Below the pieces are notes generated by a model. It had not been told where the DNA came from. It searched no databases and worked only from the letters and a program-made list of their open reading frames with translations. Positions 33,407 to 42,347 of a stretch of DNA of 64,000 nt are shown one piece after another (the first letter of the stretch is position 1; each line of letters starts with the position of its first letter). Origin of the DNA: Carnobacterium_B sp045617425 (lineage in GTDB: Bacteria; Bacillota; Bacilli; Lactobacillales; Carnobacteriaceae); assembly GCF_045617425.1 (NCBI RefSeq), contig NZ_JAZLIO010000022.1:1-64000 (forward strand). Direction: 5' to 3'. The position numbers and the translations under genes were made by a program.

Positions 33407-33844
33407 CTACACTCCTTTTTCTAATGTGTTTTGTATTGTGTTATAAAATTCTGGTTCTAATTGATCGAAAGCTGGTCGCATATGTGGTTTAGGACCTACA
33501 TACGTTGCTTTAGCAGAACCGTAGATACGAGATCGATTGTCATTATTTCTTCTAACTCGTATCTTCCCTCTGCGATTATCCAATGCATGAAAACCCAACT
33601 CATGAAAGTACAAGTGAAAATTCGGGCGTTGACTCCAACCGACAAGGACTTCATTTATTTTATCTTCTACTTCAATACCTGAAACTCCAGCTCCGGATTT
33701 TGCCAAACCTTTTGACTTTGCAATCGAGCGTGCTTGATCACGCATTTTGATAGCATACTTTCTTACTTCAGGTTGAGCTTGATTCGCGTTCTCCTCAAAC
33801 TGACTAAAATCTTGTACAATACCTTCAAATCCAAAAGAGTTCAT
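33407..33844 (-). CDS. HK97 gp10-like tail component
   Basis: 145 residues with the HK97-gp10 pattern: N-terminal helix (VRKYAIKMRDQARSIAKSKGL), basic centre and the PHMRPAFDQLEP motif near the C-terminus. It belongs to the neck/tail completion proteins and lies between the tail terminator and the tube gene. The start overlaps the upstream stop by one base. Confidence 0.8.
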   Translation of the reverse strand: MNSFGFEGIVQDFSQFEENANQAQPEVRKYAIKMRDQARSIAKSKGLAKSGAGVSGIEVEDKINEVLVGWSQRPNFHLYFHELGFHALDNRRGKIRVRRNNDNRSRIYGSAKATYVGPKPHMRPAFDQLEPEFYNTIQNTLEKGV

Positions 33845-34179
33845 TAAATCACCTCAATCAAATAATTGAAATAGCCAAGCTCGGAATCCGAATCAACATC
33901 CGATATTTCCATCCAGTCTGTAGTAATCAATCCTGCCTCTTCTAGAGCGTTTTCGATTGCTAACAAGTTAATATCCGTTTCTACATCTAAAGCTTTCTGT
34001 GCGTAATACATGAGTTGATAGCGGACATGTTTATCGTGTTTCTTATTGCTCAATCTTGTTGATCGGCTGGATACAAAAGAGTAAACAATTTTTGGTAAAG
34101 TATCAGAAGTGGATTGATTGTAACTAATTTCAATACCTAGACTTTTTACAGTATCAAATATCAATTTCTTTTTACTCAT
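33844..34179 (-). CDS. Tail terminator/completion protein (DUF806-like)
   Basis: 111 residues; the segment PKIVYSFVSSRSTRLSNKKHDKHVRYQL is typical of DUF806-type tail completion proteins. Start at the ATG at 34179, overlapping the upstream stop in ATGA; a TTG one codon earlier is less likely. It caps the tail tube for joining to the head. Confidence 0.75.
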   Translation of the reverse strand: MSKKKLIFDTVKSLGIEISYNQSTSDTLPKIVYSFVSSRSTRLSNKKHDKHVRYQLMYYAQKALDVETDINLLAIENALEEAGLITTDWMEISDVDSDSELGYFNYLIEVI

Positions 34180-34532
34180 CAATCCACCTCCAACAAACTG
34201 ATTTCCATTTCATCATTTTTGTAATTGTAAAAAGAACGAAAAATCTCAAATTCTTTATCTCCGATAAAAGCACGCCACCGAGAATCAATTTCTTGATTAC
34301 CAGTAACGCCTATTTTTTTAGTTAACTCACGATTAATACTTTTAGCATCAATAACTTCTTGACTAGTTATCCCAAGTGTTCTCCACCAAGATTTCATTTT
34401 AGATTCGTACGTATATTTACCAGGTATCGGCGTACCGTATTCATCTTCCAATGGCACCTTGGCTTTTAGTTCTAGAGTCCCATCATTATAAACTGTTTCA
34501 ACTAACTCTTTATCCTTCAGGAACCTCATCAT
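34179..34532 (-). CDS. Head closure / head-tail adaptor protein
   Basis: 117 residues; position and size match SPP1 gp16-like head-tail joining proteins, which stop DNA leaking after packaging. Overlaps the connector gene upstream by 23 bases and the tail terminator downstream by one base. Confidence 0.75.
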   Translation of the reverse strand: MMRFLKDKELVETVYNDGTLELKAKVPLEDEYGTPIPGKYTYESKMKSWWRTLGITSQEVIDAKSINRELTKKIGVTGNQEIDSRWRAFIGDKEFEIFRSFYNYKNDEMEISLLEVD

Positions 34533-34797
34533 CTGCAGGCACCTCCATTAATGAAAAACCAAAACTTTGAATTTGTGACTCGAAGTTTTTATAAAAATAC
34601 TCACTTGCTCCGGCACGCATATAGCGAACATAATCGAAAACAAGTTGCTTTCCTTCTTCATTATCTAAATCAAACGACCCACACCATCTTTTTAAAGTGG
34701 AATGAGCCATTTTAGATAGGGCTATTAAATTTTTGTCATCATCATCTGTAACGACATGTAAATAATCTTTCATTTCTTTTAGAGCAAGAGTGTCCAT
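34510..34797 (-). CDS. Head-tail connector, gp6-like
   Basis: 95 residues, starting MDTLALKEMKDYLHVVTDDDD, the usual helical start of gp6/gp15-like connector proteins (PF05135 type) that sit under the portal. Found directly after the capsid genes. Confidence 0.83.
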   Translation of the reverse strand: MDTLALKEMKDYLHVVTDDDDKNLIALSKMAHSTLKRWCGSFDLDNEEGKQLVFDYVRYMRAGASEYFYKNFESQIQSFGFSLMEVPADDEVPEG

Positions 34798-34808
34798 TTA
34801 ATCCACCC

Positions 34809-34997
34809 CTATTGTTTGTCTTCTGGATCTTCTTTATCAAGTCGAGTCATAACACGTTCAATATCTTTGTGCTCTTTTTTGATATTAGCTTCGATTTCTT
34901 CAGCACGTTTGACTGTCATTTCGAACTCTTCATTTTTTTCAAATTCTTTATTTTCCTTTATACCTCTGAATTTGATATCTGCTTTGAATTTAGCCAT
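34809..34997 (-). CDS. Small capsid-region protein, 62 aa
   Basis: Highly charged (FKADIKFRGIKENKEFEKNEEFEMTVKRAEEIEAN). Three ATG codons in a row follow AGGAGG; the third (34997) has the best spacing. Proteins like this often occur after HK97-type capsid genes; I know no function. Confidence 0.65.
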   Translation of the reverse strand: MAKFKADIKFRGIKENKEFEKNEEFEMTVKRAEEIEANIKKEHKDIERVMTRLDKEDPEDKQ

Positions 34998-35023
34998 CAT
35001 CATTTCCTCCTATTATCTTTTTA

Positions 35024-36223
35024 TTATCCTGCTGGAACTACTGGTGTTTCAGATGTTACTCCTTCAACAGGAATGGCGATATCGTAAACTTTAGCAGCAT
35101 CATTATTTGCTGGTTGTCCGTTACCTAAAAGATCAACTGCATAAAGCGTTGCACGTTTTACAGCGAATGTCTCTTTATAGACATATACTTTTTCAGCACG
35201 AGATTGAGTTGCATCATATTGACCTTCAACAAAGGCAATCAATTTATTTGCAGGGACTTCTAAAGATTCAATGATATTATCTTGCGAAATAAACGGAAGA
35301 TTACTTACAAAAGCACCATTTGAATTTTGAGTAGTCACACGAGCTAAAATGTCATAGTAATTTACTGGGTTTACAATTAAATGAACTTTCCCAGCTACTT
35401 TACGATATTTCTTTTTACCAGTGTCATCTTTACCAACTTTTTGAGTAAATTCTGAAGCTGATTTTAAGACTAATGCCAATTCTTTGACCATGGTTGGTGC
35501 ATCCGCAAAAGTTAATGTACCTGCAGAAGTTTTATCTGGATAAACTCCGCTAACTACAGACCCGTCTAAATCTTTTAACAAACCAATTGGAGATTCATTT
35601 CCATCACCAGAAACGATGGCTGCTTCCCAAGCTTCTGCAATTGCTTCTTGAAGACATAAACGAACAAAACGGTCTACCCAACGTGGTCCAAGATCTAATG
35701 TATCATTTGAGATTAGGAAATAAGCTGTCAAAGCAAGTTGAGTAAATTCAGTTGCTCCAAATTCCGCATCTAATTGCCCTTCTAAATCTTTGTGTAGACT
35801 TCCCCAAACTGCAACCCCTTTACGACGAGCGCGGATAACTTTTGTTTTAGCAGTTGATGGAGAAAAAGTGATCATTTTTAATAATGGACGGTCTTCCTGA
35901 ATGTCGTCAAATACTCGTTCTAGAATTGTTTCTGGCCAAACCTCGTCCTCTTGGAATCCACCAGCTTTTGTTACTTCGTTATAAAATTGGTTTTCTTCAG
36001 CAGTCAGAACGTGAATGCCGCGTGCTTGTAAAATGTTATTGTCGTTTACGTTTTTCAGTTCTTCGTATTCATCACGAACTTGCTTTCCAGCATCTTCAGC
36101 GATAGCAGTCATATAAGCTTCCATTGCGGCATTTACTTGTTCAGGTGTTGCATCCTCTTTTGTAGAAACGTTGTTAAACGCTAAACGAGCATCTGCAGTT
36201 TTGTCTGTAATTTTTAATGGCAT
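35024..36223 (-). CDS. Major capsid protein, HK97 family
   Basis: 399 residues. The first ~105 residues are charged and helical and correspond to the delta/scaffold domain removed by the protease; the HK97 fold follows, with PETILERVFDDIQEDRPLLKMITF and WEAAIVSGDGNESPIGLL as recognisable family segments. It assembles the T-number shell. Preceded by the prohead protease and portal, the HK97 order. Confidence 0.92.
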   Translation of the reverse strand: MPLKITDKTADARLAFNNVSTKEDATPEQVNAAMEAYMTAIAEDAGKQVRDEYEELKNVNDNNILQARGIHVLTAEENQFYNEVTKAGGFQEDEVWPETILERVFDDIQEDRPLLKMITFSPSTAKTKVIRARRKGVAVWGSLHKDLEGQLDAEFGATEFTQLALTAYFLISNDTLDLGPRWVDRFVRLCLQEAIAEAWEAAIVSGDGNESPIGLLKDLDGSVVSGVYPDKTSAGTLTFADAPTMVKELALVLKSASEFTQKVGKDDTGKKKYRKVAGKVHLIVNPVNYYDILARVTTQNSNGAFVSNLPFISQDNIIESLEVPANKLIAFVEGQYDATQSRAEKVYVYKETFAVKRATLYAVDLLGNGQPANNDAAKVYDIAIPVEGVTSETPVVPAG

Positions 36224-36224
36224 A

Positions 36225-36965
36225 TTATTGTTCCCCTTTTCTCAACTTATTTAAAAGTGATTTCTGTTTTGGTTTTTCATTTTTCAGTTCATTTGGTTTT
36301 TCAACACTATTTTTTTTGCTAGTAGCTTTCGCACTAAATTGTTCCATAGCTTGTGCTACTGATTGATTAATCATTGCAACGATGTCAATTTGATCAGTAA
36401 TGTTCTTAGATTTTTCTTTCACTTTATTTGCAAAACCATAATTAACGGCTTCTTCAGCAGTGAACCATTTTTCTTCTTCCATCCAGTCAGTCAATTGTTC
36501 ATTTGATTGACCCGTTTTTTCTGTATAGATAGAGATAATGGATTCATCAATAGTTTCTAAAGCATTCAATGTTTTCTTTAAATCTGCTTTATTTCCCCAA
36601 GCAAAAGAACTTGCTTCGTGAATCATGAATGATGTTCCGGTATTCATGATGGCTTCATCTGCACCAGCTACAATAAATGTGGCGGCACTTGCTGCGGTTC
36701 CTGTTACTTCAACTGTGATGTGGCTTGAATGGTTTTTTAAATAGTTGTAAATTTCAATCCCTTGAAATACATCGCCACCAGTTGAATTTAAATAAATAAC
36801 AATATCATCTGTGACCCCATCTAATGAATCACTCACTAGTTCTGCATCAATTGATTTATCATCATCCCAGTACCGTTGCCGAATAGTTCCGCTTAAAGTG
36901 AGTATGTGTTTCCCGTCTTTCGATTCATTTGTAAATTCAAACGGGACATTTTTAATTTTCGGCAT
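36225..36965 (-). CDS. ClpP-like prohead protease
   Basis: About 246 residues; ClpP/crotonase-fold head maturation protease. Catalytic serine lies in TAASAATFIV and the histidine in FMIHEASSFAWG; the start of the fold is seen in VIYLNSTGGDVFQGIEIYNYL. It cuts the scaffold segment of the capsid protein. Start: the ATG at 36965 is preferred, though a GTG four codons upstream (36977) is possible. It overlaps the portal gene by 14 bases. Confidence 0.9.
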   Translation of the reverse strand: MPKIKNVPFEFTNESKDGKHILTLSGTIRQRYWDDDKSIDAELVSDSLDGVTDDIVIYLNSTGGDVFQGIEIYNYLKNHSSHITVEVTGTAASAATFIVAGADEAIMNTGTSFMIHEASSFAWGNKADLKKTLNALETIDESIISIYTEKTGQSNEQLTDWMEEEKWFTAEEAVNYGFANKVKEKSKNITDQIDIVAMINQSVAQAMEQFSAKATSKKNSVEKPNELKNEKPKQKSLLNKLRKGEQ

Positions 36966-38079
36966 TTTCTTTCTCACCCCCTCTCATATCTAATGCTTCC
37001 ATGTTTTTGGTTAAATAATGTTGCATCATTTCTGGAAGTCCGGTTCGTTCTTTTCCTAGCATTTCCAGCACATCATCCGGTGTAAATACAGCACTACCAA
37101 CCAATTTTTCAATATCCTTAGCCATCTCAAACTCGTTGTTATAAGTCAATGGCGTGACGTTGGCAACCAAGTCCGCTTCGTAATCACGTCCAAAATACTT
37201 CTTGTTGGTTTCAGTTGTGATAATTTCAAATAGAGGACGAATCGCATATTTGACTGCATTCTTTTCATGCTGCTCGACATCTGCTAGATCTCCAGTAAAT
37301 AAAAGAGGCGACAACTGCAATGCATTTGCCACCTTCGCTATATAAATATTTTCCATTTTCTGCAGCTCATCAACTGAACGACCTAGATAATTGTCTGTTT
37401 TTTCTTCTAAATCGTAAGAATCATTTCTGGTTGAAACGACTACGGAATTATTTTTTAACGCTTCAGATAAACTGCTTAGATAAGCTTTAAATTTCTTCTC
37501 TTCTTCACCTTTTTTATTAGGGTCCGAAAATCCTTTGAATTTAGCATAAATTCTTAGTTGCCCTTGCCTCATCTGAACAGATAGTAATTGACTAAATAAA
37601 TTTACATATGAGTTATCCAACTCTTTTAATAATTTACTTAATTTCGAATTATGGTATTTGAAGTGATAAACTTCGCTAGCAATAAATGGTTTTTTTAAGC
37701 TCAAACCATCAATGAAAATATTGCTGTACGTTTTTTCAGCTAGCACCTTGTCATCGACAGAGAACCCGTCCGCTACATACCACTTGTCGTTCAACTGGAC
37801 CACTAAGACTTCGCCGTCCAGAATCATTGTTCGTAACAACTTCGTTCGGAAATCTTTTGCATTTTCATTTGCGTTTGGTGCAACGTTCAAAATGTAGGAG
37901 AGCTCTTTGTCTTTAGTTCTGAAATCAACAAGAGATGCACTTGCTGTAATCCTTCCTAAAACTGTATCTAAAGCAGATTGCTTTAAATGAACTTTTTCAT
38001 AATCATCAACCAAAATTCCCCACTCGCTTTGAGAATAACCTGGTAGCAGACTCTTTAAATAATTAAATACACCAATCAT
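36952..38079 (-). CDS. Portal protein, HK97 family
   Basis: 375 residues from the ATG at 38079, which has AAAGGTGGTG seven bases upstream; earlier GTG codons overlap that site. It forms the dodecameric DNA gate of the head. Family-type segments include LLRTMILDGEVLVVQLNDKWY and NIYIAKVANALQLSPLLFTG. Confidence 0.9.
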   Translation of the reverse strand: MIGVFNYLKSLLPGYSQSEWGILVDDYEKVHLKQSALDTVLGRITASASLVDFRTKDKELSYILNVAPNANENAKDFRTKLLRTMILDGEVLVVQLNDKWYVADGFSVDDKVLAEKTYSNIFIDGLSLKKPFIASEVYHFKYHNSKLSKLLKELDNSYVNLFSQLLSVQMRQGQLRIYAKFKGFSDPNKKGEEEKKFKAYLSSLSEALKNNSVVVSTRNDSYDLEEKTDNYLGRSVDELQKMENIYIAKVANALQLSPLLFTGDLADVEQHEKNAVKYAIRPLFEIITTETNKKYFGRDYEADLVANVTPLTYNNEFEMAKDIEKLVGSAVFTPDDVLEMLGKERTGLPEMMQHYLTKNMEALDMRGGEKENAEN

Positions 38080-38139
38080 AATCACCACCTTTCAGGTATA
38101 AAAATAGCCGACTAGTTTTAATCGACTTAATAAAAACAA

Positions 38140-38217
38140 TTAAAAATCAAGCGTATCTGAAATATGTTCAGCAATTGGATTATCATCTCCTTTTTTAAAA
38201 AATCCAAGTATCATCAT
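38140..38217 (-). CDS. Possible 25-aa ORF between terminase and portal
   Basis: MMILGFFKKGDDNPIAEHIS... overlaps the terminase stop by 23 bases in another frame. Small genes occur at this place in related phages, but no ribosome site is visible, so it may be chance. Confidence 0.25.
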   Translation of the reverse strand: MMILGFFKKGDDNPIAEHISDTLDF

Positions 38218-39844
38218 AATCGAAGCTTTGAGTATTTATCTCAGGGAATACTTTCAAACTGGTATGCAGCGCATGAATGAAAGCCATAAACCCATCTGTT
38301 TTCCGTTTAATTTCTTCTTTTTTCTCGAAACGCATATTACCATCTTTATCACGTCTTACATATACATTATTGGTGTACCAGTTCATCATGGTAGGAGTAC
38401 CAAATACTAATGAACGTTGTGCAAACAAAGATTCAATCGTAGTTCCTATAGTTGCCTGCACACCAGGGGAACGACGAATAGTTTCGACATTAAATCCGCC
38501 ACGTTCTAAAACAGGCTTCAAAGTCGATGCACGATAATTATCAATTACAATCGTGTCAAATTCATGATGTTTTCTTTGTTCCAGGAACCAATTCAATACT
38601 TGCTCCTCAGTGATGGAGTCACCGTCTATTATGGTTAGCAGCCCTTCTCTTTCCCATTGTTCAATCGGAGCGGGAATGGCTTCAGTTTCTAAAAATTTTT
38701 TGAATACAAATGTATGAGACTTCCATATATATTCTTCATTGCGTTTAAACAATAATCCCATTGCTGTAAAGTCCTTTACACTTGAGAAGTCGACACTGCC
38801 GATAGCAGGAAGCCCGGATAGATTACCGTACTCACGATTTGTAGCTTTCATTTCTTCTTTGCTGGCAACGTTTGAAACCATTTTGACATCCTGGATGTTC
38901 ATACGTTTAACTAGCCATTTAGCTTTGTCACCCACGCCGTTTTTCAATCGATTCCACTGTTTCAATACTCGATTAAATAATTTTCTAGCATATGGAGACA
39001 TTGGCTCACAAAACATCGGGTTTGCTTTTTCCCAATTCTTTGGATCTTCTACTTCAGAAGTTTCATCTAAAGTACAAATAAAAGGAAACATCGTGTCAGT
39101 TAATTCATCGCTCATTAAAATAAGTCTTGAGCGCTCTATTAATTGATCATAAACACCATCACGGACAAATCCGTTTGTACCAACAAAAAAAGTACGGCCA
39201 TACGGAACTTTTCCAAGTCCGCTGGTCTGTACTTCGACAATGTCATTCGTCATATACCCATGGACTTCATCAAAAAACAAAGCACCATCGGCAAATGAAT
39301 CTTTTGTGTCTGCATTGCTTGTTCGAGTTACCAAGACACTGTCTGTATCTAATCCAACAATTTCTTCTTGAGTCTTTTTAAAATACCCCTCATCCTCTAA
39401 TTCAGGATTCCTTTTAAGCATTTTATAAACATCGTCAAATGATTTTTGCGCTTGTTCTAAACTGTTGGCCGTAATCGCTACGTTATAGTAGTCAACCCCA
39501 TGAAGCTCACTAATAAAATAGTTGGCTAGACCAGAAATCAAACCATTCTTTCCACCACCACGAGCAAATGTCCAGAAATGTTCATCAAAAACAACTTCAT
39601 CAAATTCAAAGTCGAATAAAAAAACAAAAGCGATGATGAGTTTTTGAAAGGGTTCAGTTTTAAAATGATATTTTTCTATGAATGAAATACAATTTTCAAT
39701 TTGCACTTCATCAAAATAGAAATTTTCGTGAGGCAATACTACTCTTTTTATCCAGTTTAATAAATCTATGCGATCACGATTGAGTTTGATCGCGCCTGTT
39801 TCATAAAGATCAATATATTCGTCTACATATTTTTGACTAAGCAT
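38195..39844 (-). CDS. Terminase large subunit
   Basis: About 549 residues. The ATPase domain has an arginine-containing Walker A variant (FARGGGKNG, about residue 90) and a Walker B-like ALFFDEVHGY; the nuclease domain follows with conserved acidic residues (GSVDFSSVKDF, TIVIDNYRAS). It pumps DNA into the prohead and cuts it. Starts inside the small-subunit stop region (eight-base overlap). Confidence 0.93.
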   Translation of the reverse strand: MLSQKYVDEYIDLYETGAIKLNRDRIDLLNWIKRVVLPHENFYFDEVQIENCISFIEKYHFKTEPFQKLIIAFVFLFDFEFDEVVFDEHFWTFARGGGKNGLISGLANYFISELHGVDYYNVAITANSLEQAQKSFDDVYKMLKRNPELEDEGYFKKTQEEIVGLDTDSVLVTRTSNADTKDSFADGALFFDEVHGYMTNDIVEVQTSGLGKVPYGRTFFVGTNGFVRDGVYDQLIERSRLILMSDELTDTMFPFICTLDETSEVEDPKNWEKANPMFCEPMSPYARKLFNRVLKQWNRLKNGVGDKAKWLVKRMNIQDVKMVSNVASKEEMKATNREYGNLSGLPAIGSVDFSSVKDFTAMGLLFKRNEEYIWKSHTFVFKKFLETEAIPAPIEQWEREGLLTIIDGDSITEEQVLNWFLEQRKHHEFDTIVIDNYRASTLKPVLERGGFNVETIRRSPGVQATIGTTIESLFAQRSLVFGTPTMMNWYTNNVYVRRDKDGNMRFEKKEEIKRKTDGFMAFIHALHTSLKVFPEINTQSFDYDDTWIF

Positions 39845-40154
39845 CAATCAACGGTTTTCTTTCCGGTTTTGAATTTGATTTCGAGGGTGTCTTTTTTATG
39901 AGTGAATCCTCAATCGTTTTCAATTCTTTCTCAATTTCTCTCATTTCTTTTAAAGCAAAGTGTGGTTTTGCATACTTTTGATGCTGATTTTCAACTGAAT
40001 CTACCACACCTTGTTTATTAATCAACGTTTGTAATTTTCTGTGATTTTTAGTTAGTTGAATATAACGATAAACCTTGTTCACATCTAGTAAATTTGATTC
40101 ATTCACTAACCCCAACATATATTTTTCTAATTGAGAAATTGGAATCTGTTTCAC
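39837..40154 (-). CDS. Terminase small subunit, P27 family
   Basis: 105 residues, P27-type small terminase: KQIPISQLEKYMLGLVNESNL, helical, with a basic C-terminal tail. The start is uncertain: GTG at 40154 (chosen, behind AGGGGGGTG) or GTG at 40163. It recognises the packaging site, probably in the 135 bases upstream. Confidence 0.8.
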   Translation of the reverse strand: MKQIPISQLEKYMLGLVNESNLLDVNKVYRYIQLTKNHRKLQTLINKQGVVDSVENQHQKYAKPHFALKEMREIEKELKTIEDSLIKKTPSKSNSKPERKPLIDA

Positions 40155-40291
40155 CCATAACACCCCCCTCGCGAATATTTTTTACTCTTTATTTCCAGAG
40201 CCGTCTACCATCCCGCTGAAGAAGGAAATAAAAATTCCCAAAACTTTTTACGGGGGCATCTCTTGAAAAAAATCTTCTAACTTTTATTCAT
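40155..40291. other. Candidate cos packaging site region
   Basis: Non-coding gap between the HNH endonuclease and the small terminase. In HK97-like phages with a terminase-adjacent HNH gene the cohesive-end site lies here. The gap contains GC-rich blocks in an A+T-rich context (ATCCCGCTGAAGAAGG and TTACGGGGGCATC). The exact cut cannot be read from sequence. Confidence 0.4.
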
Positions 40292-40615
40292 TTACCACCA
40301 TTCATCGTTGAACTTAGCGACTTTTAATCCATGTATGATGTTGTGCACTCGATGACTAACCGTAATCAGGTTGCTATCATCCATCGCTAGCTCAGGGAAG
40401 TACTCCAGCGGTTTGACGTGGTGGACAATCAATTTATCTTTATCAACTCCTCCTGTTGACTTGGCTACTTGGCATTCATTGTTGTCTCGCTTCAATATTG
40501 CTTTACGTTTGTTGCGCCACGTTTGAGATTGATAAAAATTGTTACGTGCCAATCTATCTGCATATACATCATTATTTGTTCTTAATTTTGCTTTTTCTAT
40601 TAGATCATTTAACAT
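40292..40615 (-). CDS. HNH endonuclease (packaging-associated)
   Basis: 107 residues from the ATG at 40615, which has AAGGGG upstream; a longer frame has no ribosome site. The HNH core is visible: LIVHHVKPLEYFP, DDSNLITVSHRVHNIIHG. HNH proteins next to terminases are required, with the terminase, for cos cleavage in several phages. Confidence 0.9.
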   Translation of the reverse strand: MLNDLIEKAKLRTNNDVYADRLARNNFYQSQTWRNKRKAILKRDNNECQVAKSTGGVDKDKLIVHHVKPLEYFPELAMDDSNLITVSHRVHNIIHGLKVAKFNDEWW

Positions 40616-40661
40616 ATTTTTTATCCCCTTAATATAAAGAAACAATGAATCAAACTATCAA

Positions 40662-40705
40662 TATGATAAACCCCTATCATAACATTTGATTTATGATATG
40701 ATAAT
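40662..40705 (+). promoter_or_regulatory. Operator-promoter of the DUF4393 gene
   Basis: A 20-base dyad TATGATA-N6-TATCATA (40662-40681) overlaps a weak -35 (TCATAA) 17 bases before GATAAT (40700-40705). The same TGATA-N6-TATCA core and a near-identical leader occur before the gene at 42939. Confidence 0.55.
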
Positions 40706-40730
40706 TTAAAACGAATGGAGACGATTTACT

Positions 40731-41753
40731 ATGGATCCACAATTTTTTGTAACAAATGCTCTTATTCCATTTACATCAGCATTAGCTGGAAATGCTGGTG
40801 GGAATTTTTTAAATCCAGTTTTAACCATTTATGATAATTGGTTTTATAAAACTTTTGGATCAAAATCAGAATTAGAAAAAAAGAAACTAGAGTTAAAAAA
40901 CCAAAATGAGTTAAATATTTATGAATATGAACTTGAACAAGAAAAGAATATAGGTTTATTTAAAAAAGAAATATTACAAAACTTATTAAAAATTGAAGAT
41001 GACAATTTATCACTTCCTGATAAACATATTGTTTCATTAATTATGGATAATGCTAAGCTCTATTTAGAGGTTGATGATGTTAGAAGTTACTTTGCTAAAA
41101 TTTTAGCAGGTACAGCTAATAAAAGTTTACATGATAATATTCATCCGCTGCATATCGAAACAATAAAACAATTAACCAGCAAAGAAGCTGAACTTTTAAA
41201 AAAATTAAATTGTCATTTAGGAATTCAATTTAAAGTTACAGTTGATTTTTATTCTAAGAGCTTTGGGCAACCCATAAACAATAAGTATTTCCAAATTTCT
41301 CTAGATTCAGATTTCCCAACTTTTAACATGTATATTAAAACAGAAGATATTAATAGCATTCCACAAATTAATAGCCCATCTATATTTTCAATGGACACAA
41401 ATAGCAACTATAATTCATTAGGAATATTAACAAAGTTAAATATAATATCTGAATTCTCTTTGACACAATATGATACAGTAGGAGTATACGGATCAGAAAT
41501 GCTTAAAGAATTAATTAATATAATAATTAAAGATATCAGTTATTATTCTAAATACGAGAAGGAACTAAACGAACATTTTGACGACGTTTTTTCTAATGTT
41601 AATATTAAGGTATATCAATTGACTGATTTCGGGTCAGCTATAGTAAAGTTAGTTGAAAATAAACAATCAATCTTATTTCCAACATCTGAAAATGAATCTT
41701 CGTTTAGAGTTGTTCCACAGGATGCTCATATTGAGCCTTTCGAATCATTATAA
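40731..41753 (+). CDS. DUF4393 / Abi-alpha family protein, candidate phage defence
   Basis: 340 residues. The centre (DNLSLPDKHIVSLIMDNAKLYLEV through YFAKILAGTANK, NIHPLHIETIKQLTSKEAELL) matches DUF4393, called abortive infection alpha in Pfam. A coiled coil lies at about 45-75, and the C-terminal half is unknown. Homologues are common on mobile elements and are suspected, not proven, to act against phage. It is read against the lytic operon, with its own operator-promoter and a double hairpin behind it, so the lysogen can express it. Confidence 0.8.
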   Translation: MDPQFFVTNALIPFTSALAGNAGGNFLNPVLTIYDNWFYKTFGSKSELEKKKLELKNQNELNIYEYELEQEKNIGLFKKEILQNLLKIEDDNLSLPDKHIVSLIMDNAKLYLEVDDVRSYFAKILAGTANKSLHDNIHPLHIETIKQLTSKEAELLKKLNCHLGIQFKVTVDFYSKSFGQPINNKYFQISLDSDFPTFNMYIKTEDINSIPQINSPSIFSMDTNSNYNSLGILTKLNIISEFSLTQYDTVGVYGSEMLKELINIIIKDISYYSKYEKELNEHFDDVFSNVNIKVYQLTDFGSAIVKLVENKQSILFPTSENESSFRVVPQDAHIEPFESL

Positions 41754-41778
41754 AAATATAGGACATAACTTGGTCGCC

Positions 41779-41853
41779 AAGACTTACAACTTTTTATTTT
41801 GTAAGTCATTTCAATAAAGAAAGAGCAACCGCATTTAAGCTGTTGCTCTTTTA
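41779..41853 (+). terminator. Double hairpin after the DUF4393 gene
   Basis: Two hairpins in series: GACTTACA/TGTAAGTC at 41781-41808 and AAGAGCAAC/GTTGCTCTT with a T-run at 41820-41853. Confidence 0.7.
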
Positions 41854-41919
41854 TCGTTTTCTTATGTTATTAATATAAACTGTTTTTACAACCTTTAACA
41901 TTCCTCAAAACCACACCTA

Positions 41920-42324
41920 CTAAAGGTCAACTTTTTCAGCGAAACGAATCATCCTCATTATCTCTGCATGTTTCTTTTGAATATAGCCTGAACTATATGT
42001 TAACTCTTCAGCAATCATTTCTAGTGTCATTCCATCCACATACTTTAGTTTAAGTATTTTATTGTCTAAACCTTTAAAGTTAGAAATTAAACGAACCATT
42101 CTTTCTTTCTGATTTCTTTTAAGAGCTAACTCTTTTTTTATAATCTCAATATTAGTTTCAACTTTTGAACCTTTAGATTCTTTAGTTAAGAATACTTTAG
42201 AAAGGTCACCACCTTCCCATCGTTCAAGTTCGCTCTCAGTTACTTCAAGATTGAATTCAAGATATTCTATTTGTTCCATTAATTCTTTATAATCCTTCAA
42301 CCATTCATACAAATGACGGTTCAC
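41920..42324 (-). CDS. DUF1492-type late transcription regulator
   Basis: 134 residues. The first half is coiled coil (YLEFNLEVTESELERW), the second a sigma-region-4-like helix-turn-helix (DNKILKLKYVDGMTLEMIAEELTYSSGYIQKKHAEIMR). ArpU/DUF1492 proteins at the end of the early region switch on late genes in related phages. The listed start is a GTG; a TTG five codons later behind AGGTGA is possible. Confidence 0.75.
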   Translation of the reverse strand: MNRHLYEWLKDYKELMEQIEYLEFNLEVTESELERWEGGDLSKVFLTKESKGSKVETNIEIIKKELALKRNQKERMVRLISNFKGLDNKILKLKYVDGMTLEMIAEELTYSSGYIQKKHAEIMRMIRFAEKVDL

Positions 42325-42347
42325 CTGCCTTTACTGTGGTCAATTGT

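Noticed and set aside
34812..35094. Two overlapping plus-strand frames of about 91 codons
   Set aside because: Antisense to the capsid-region genes, Phe/Ser-rich and without start signals.
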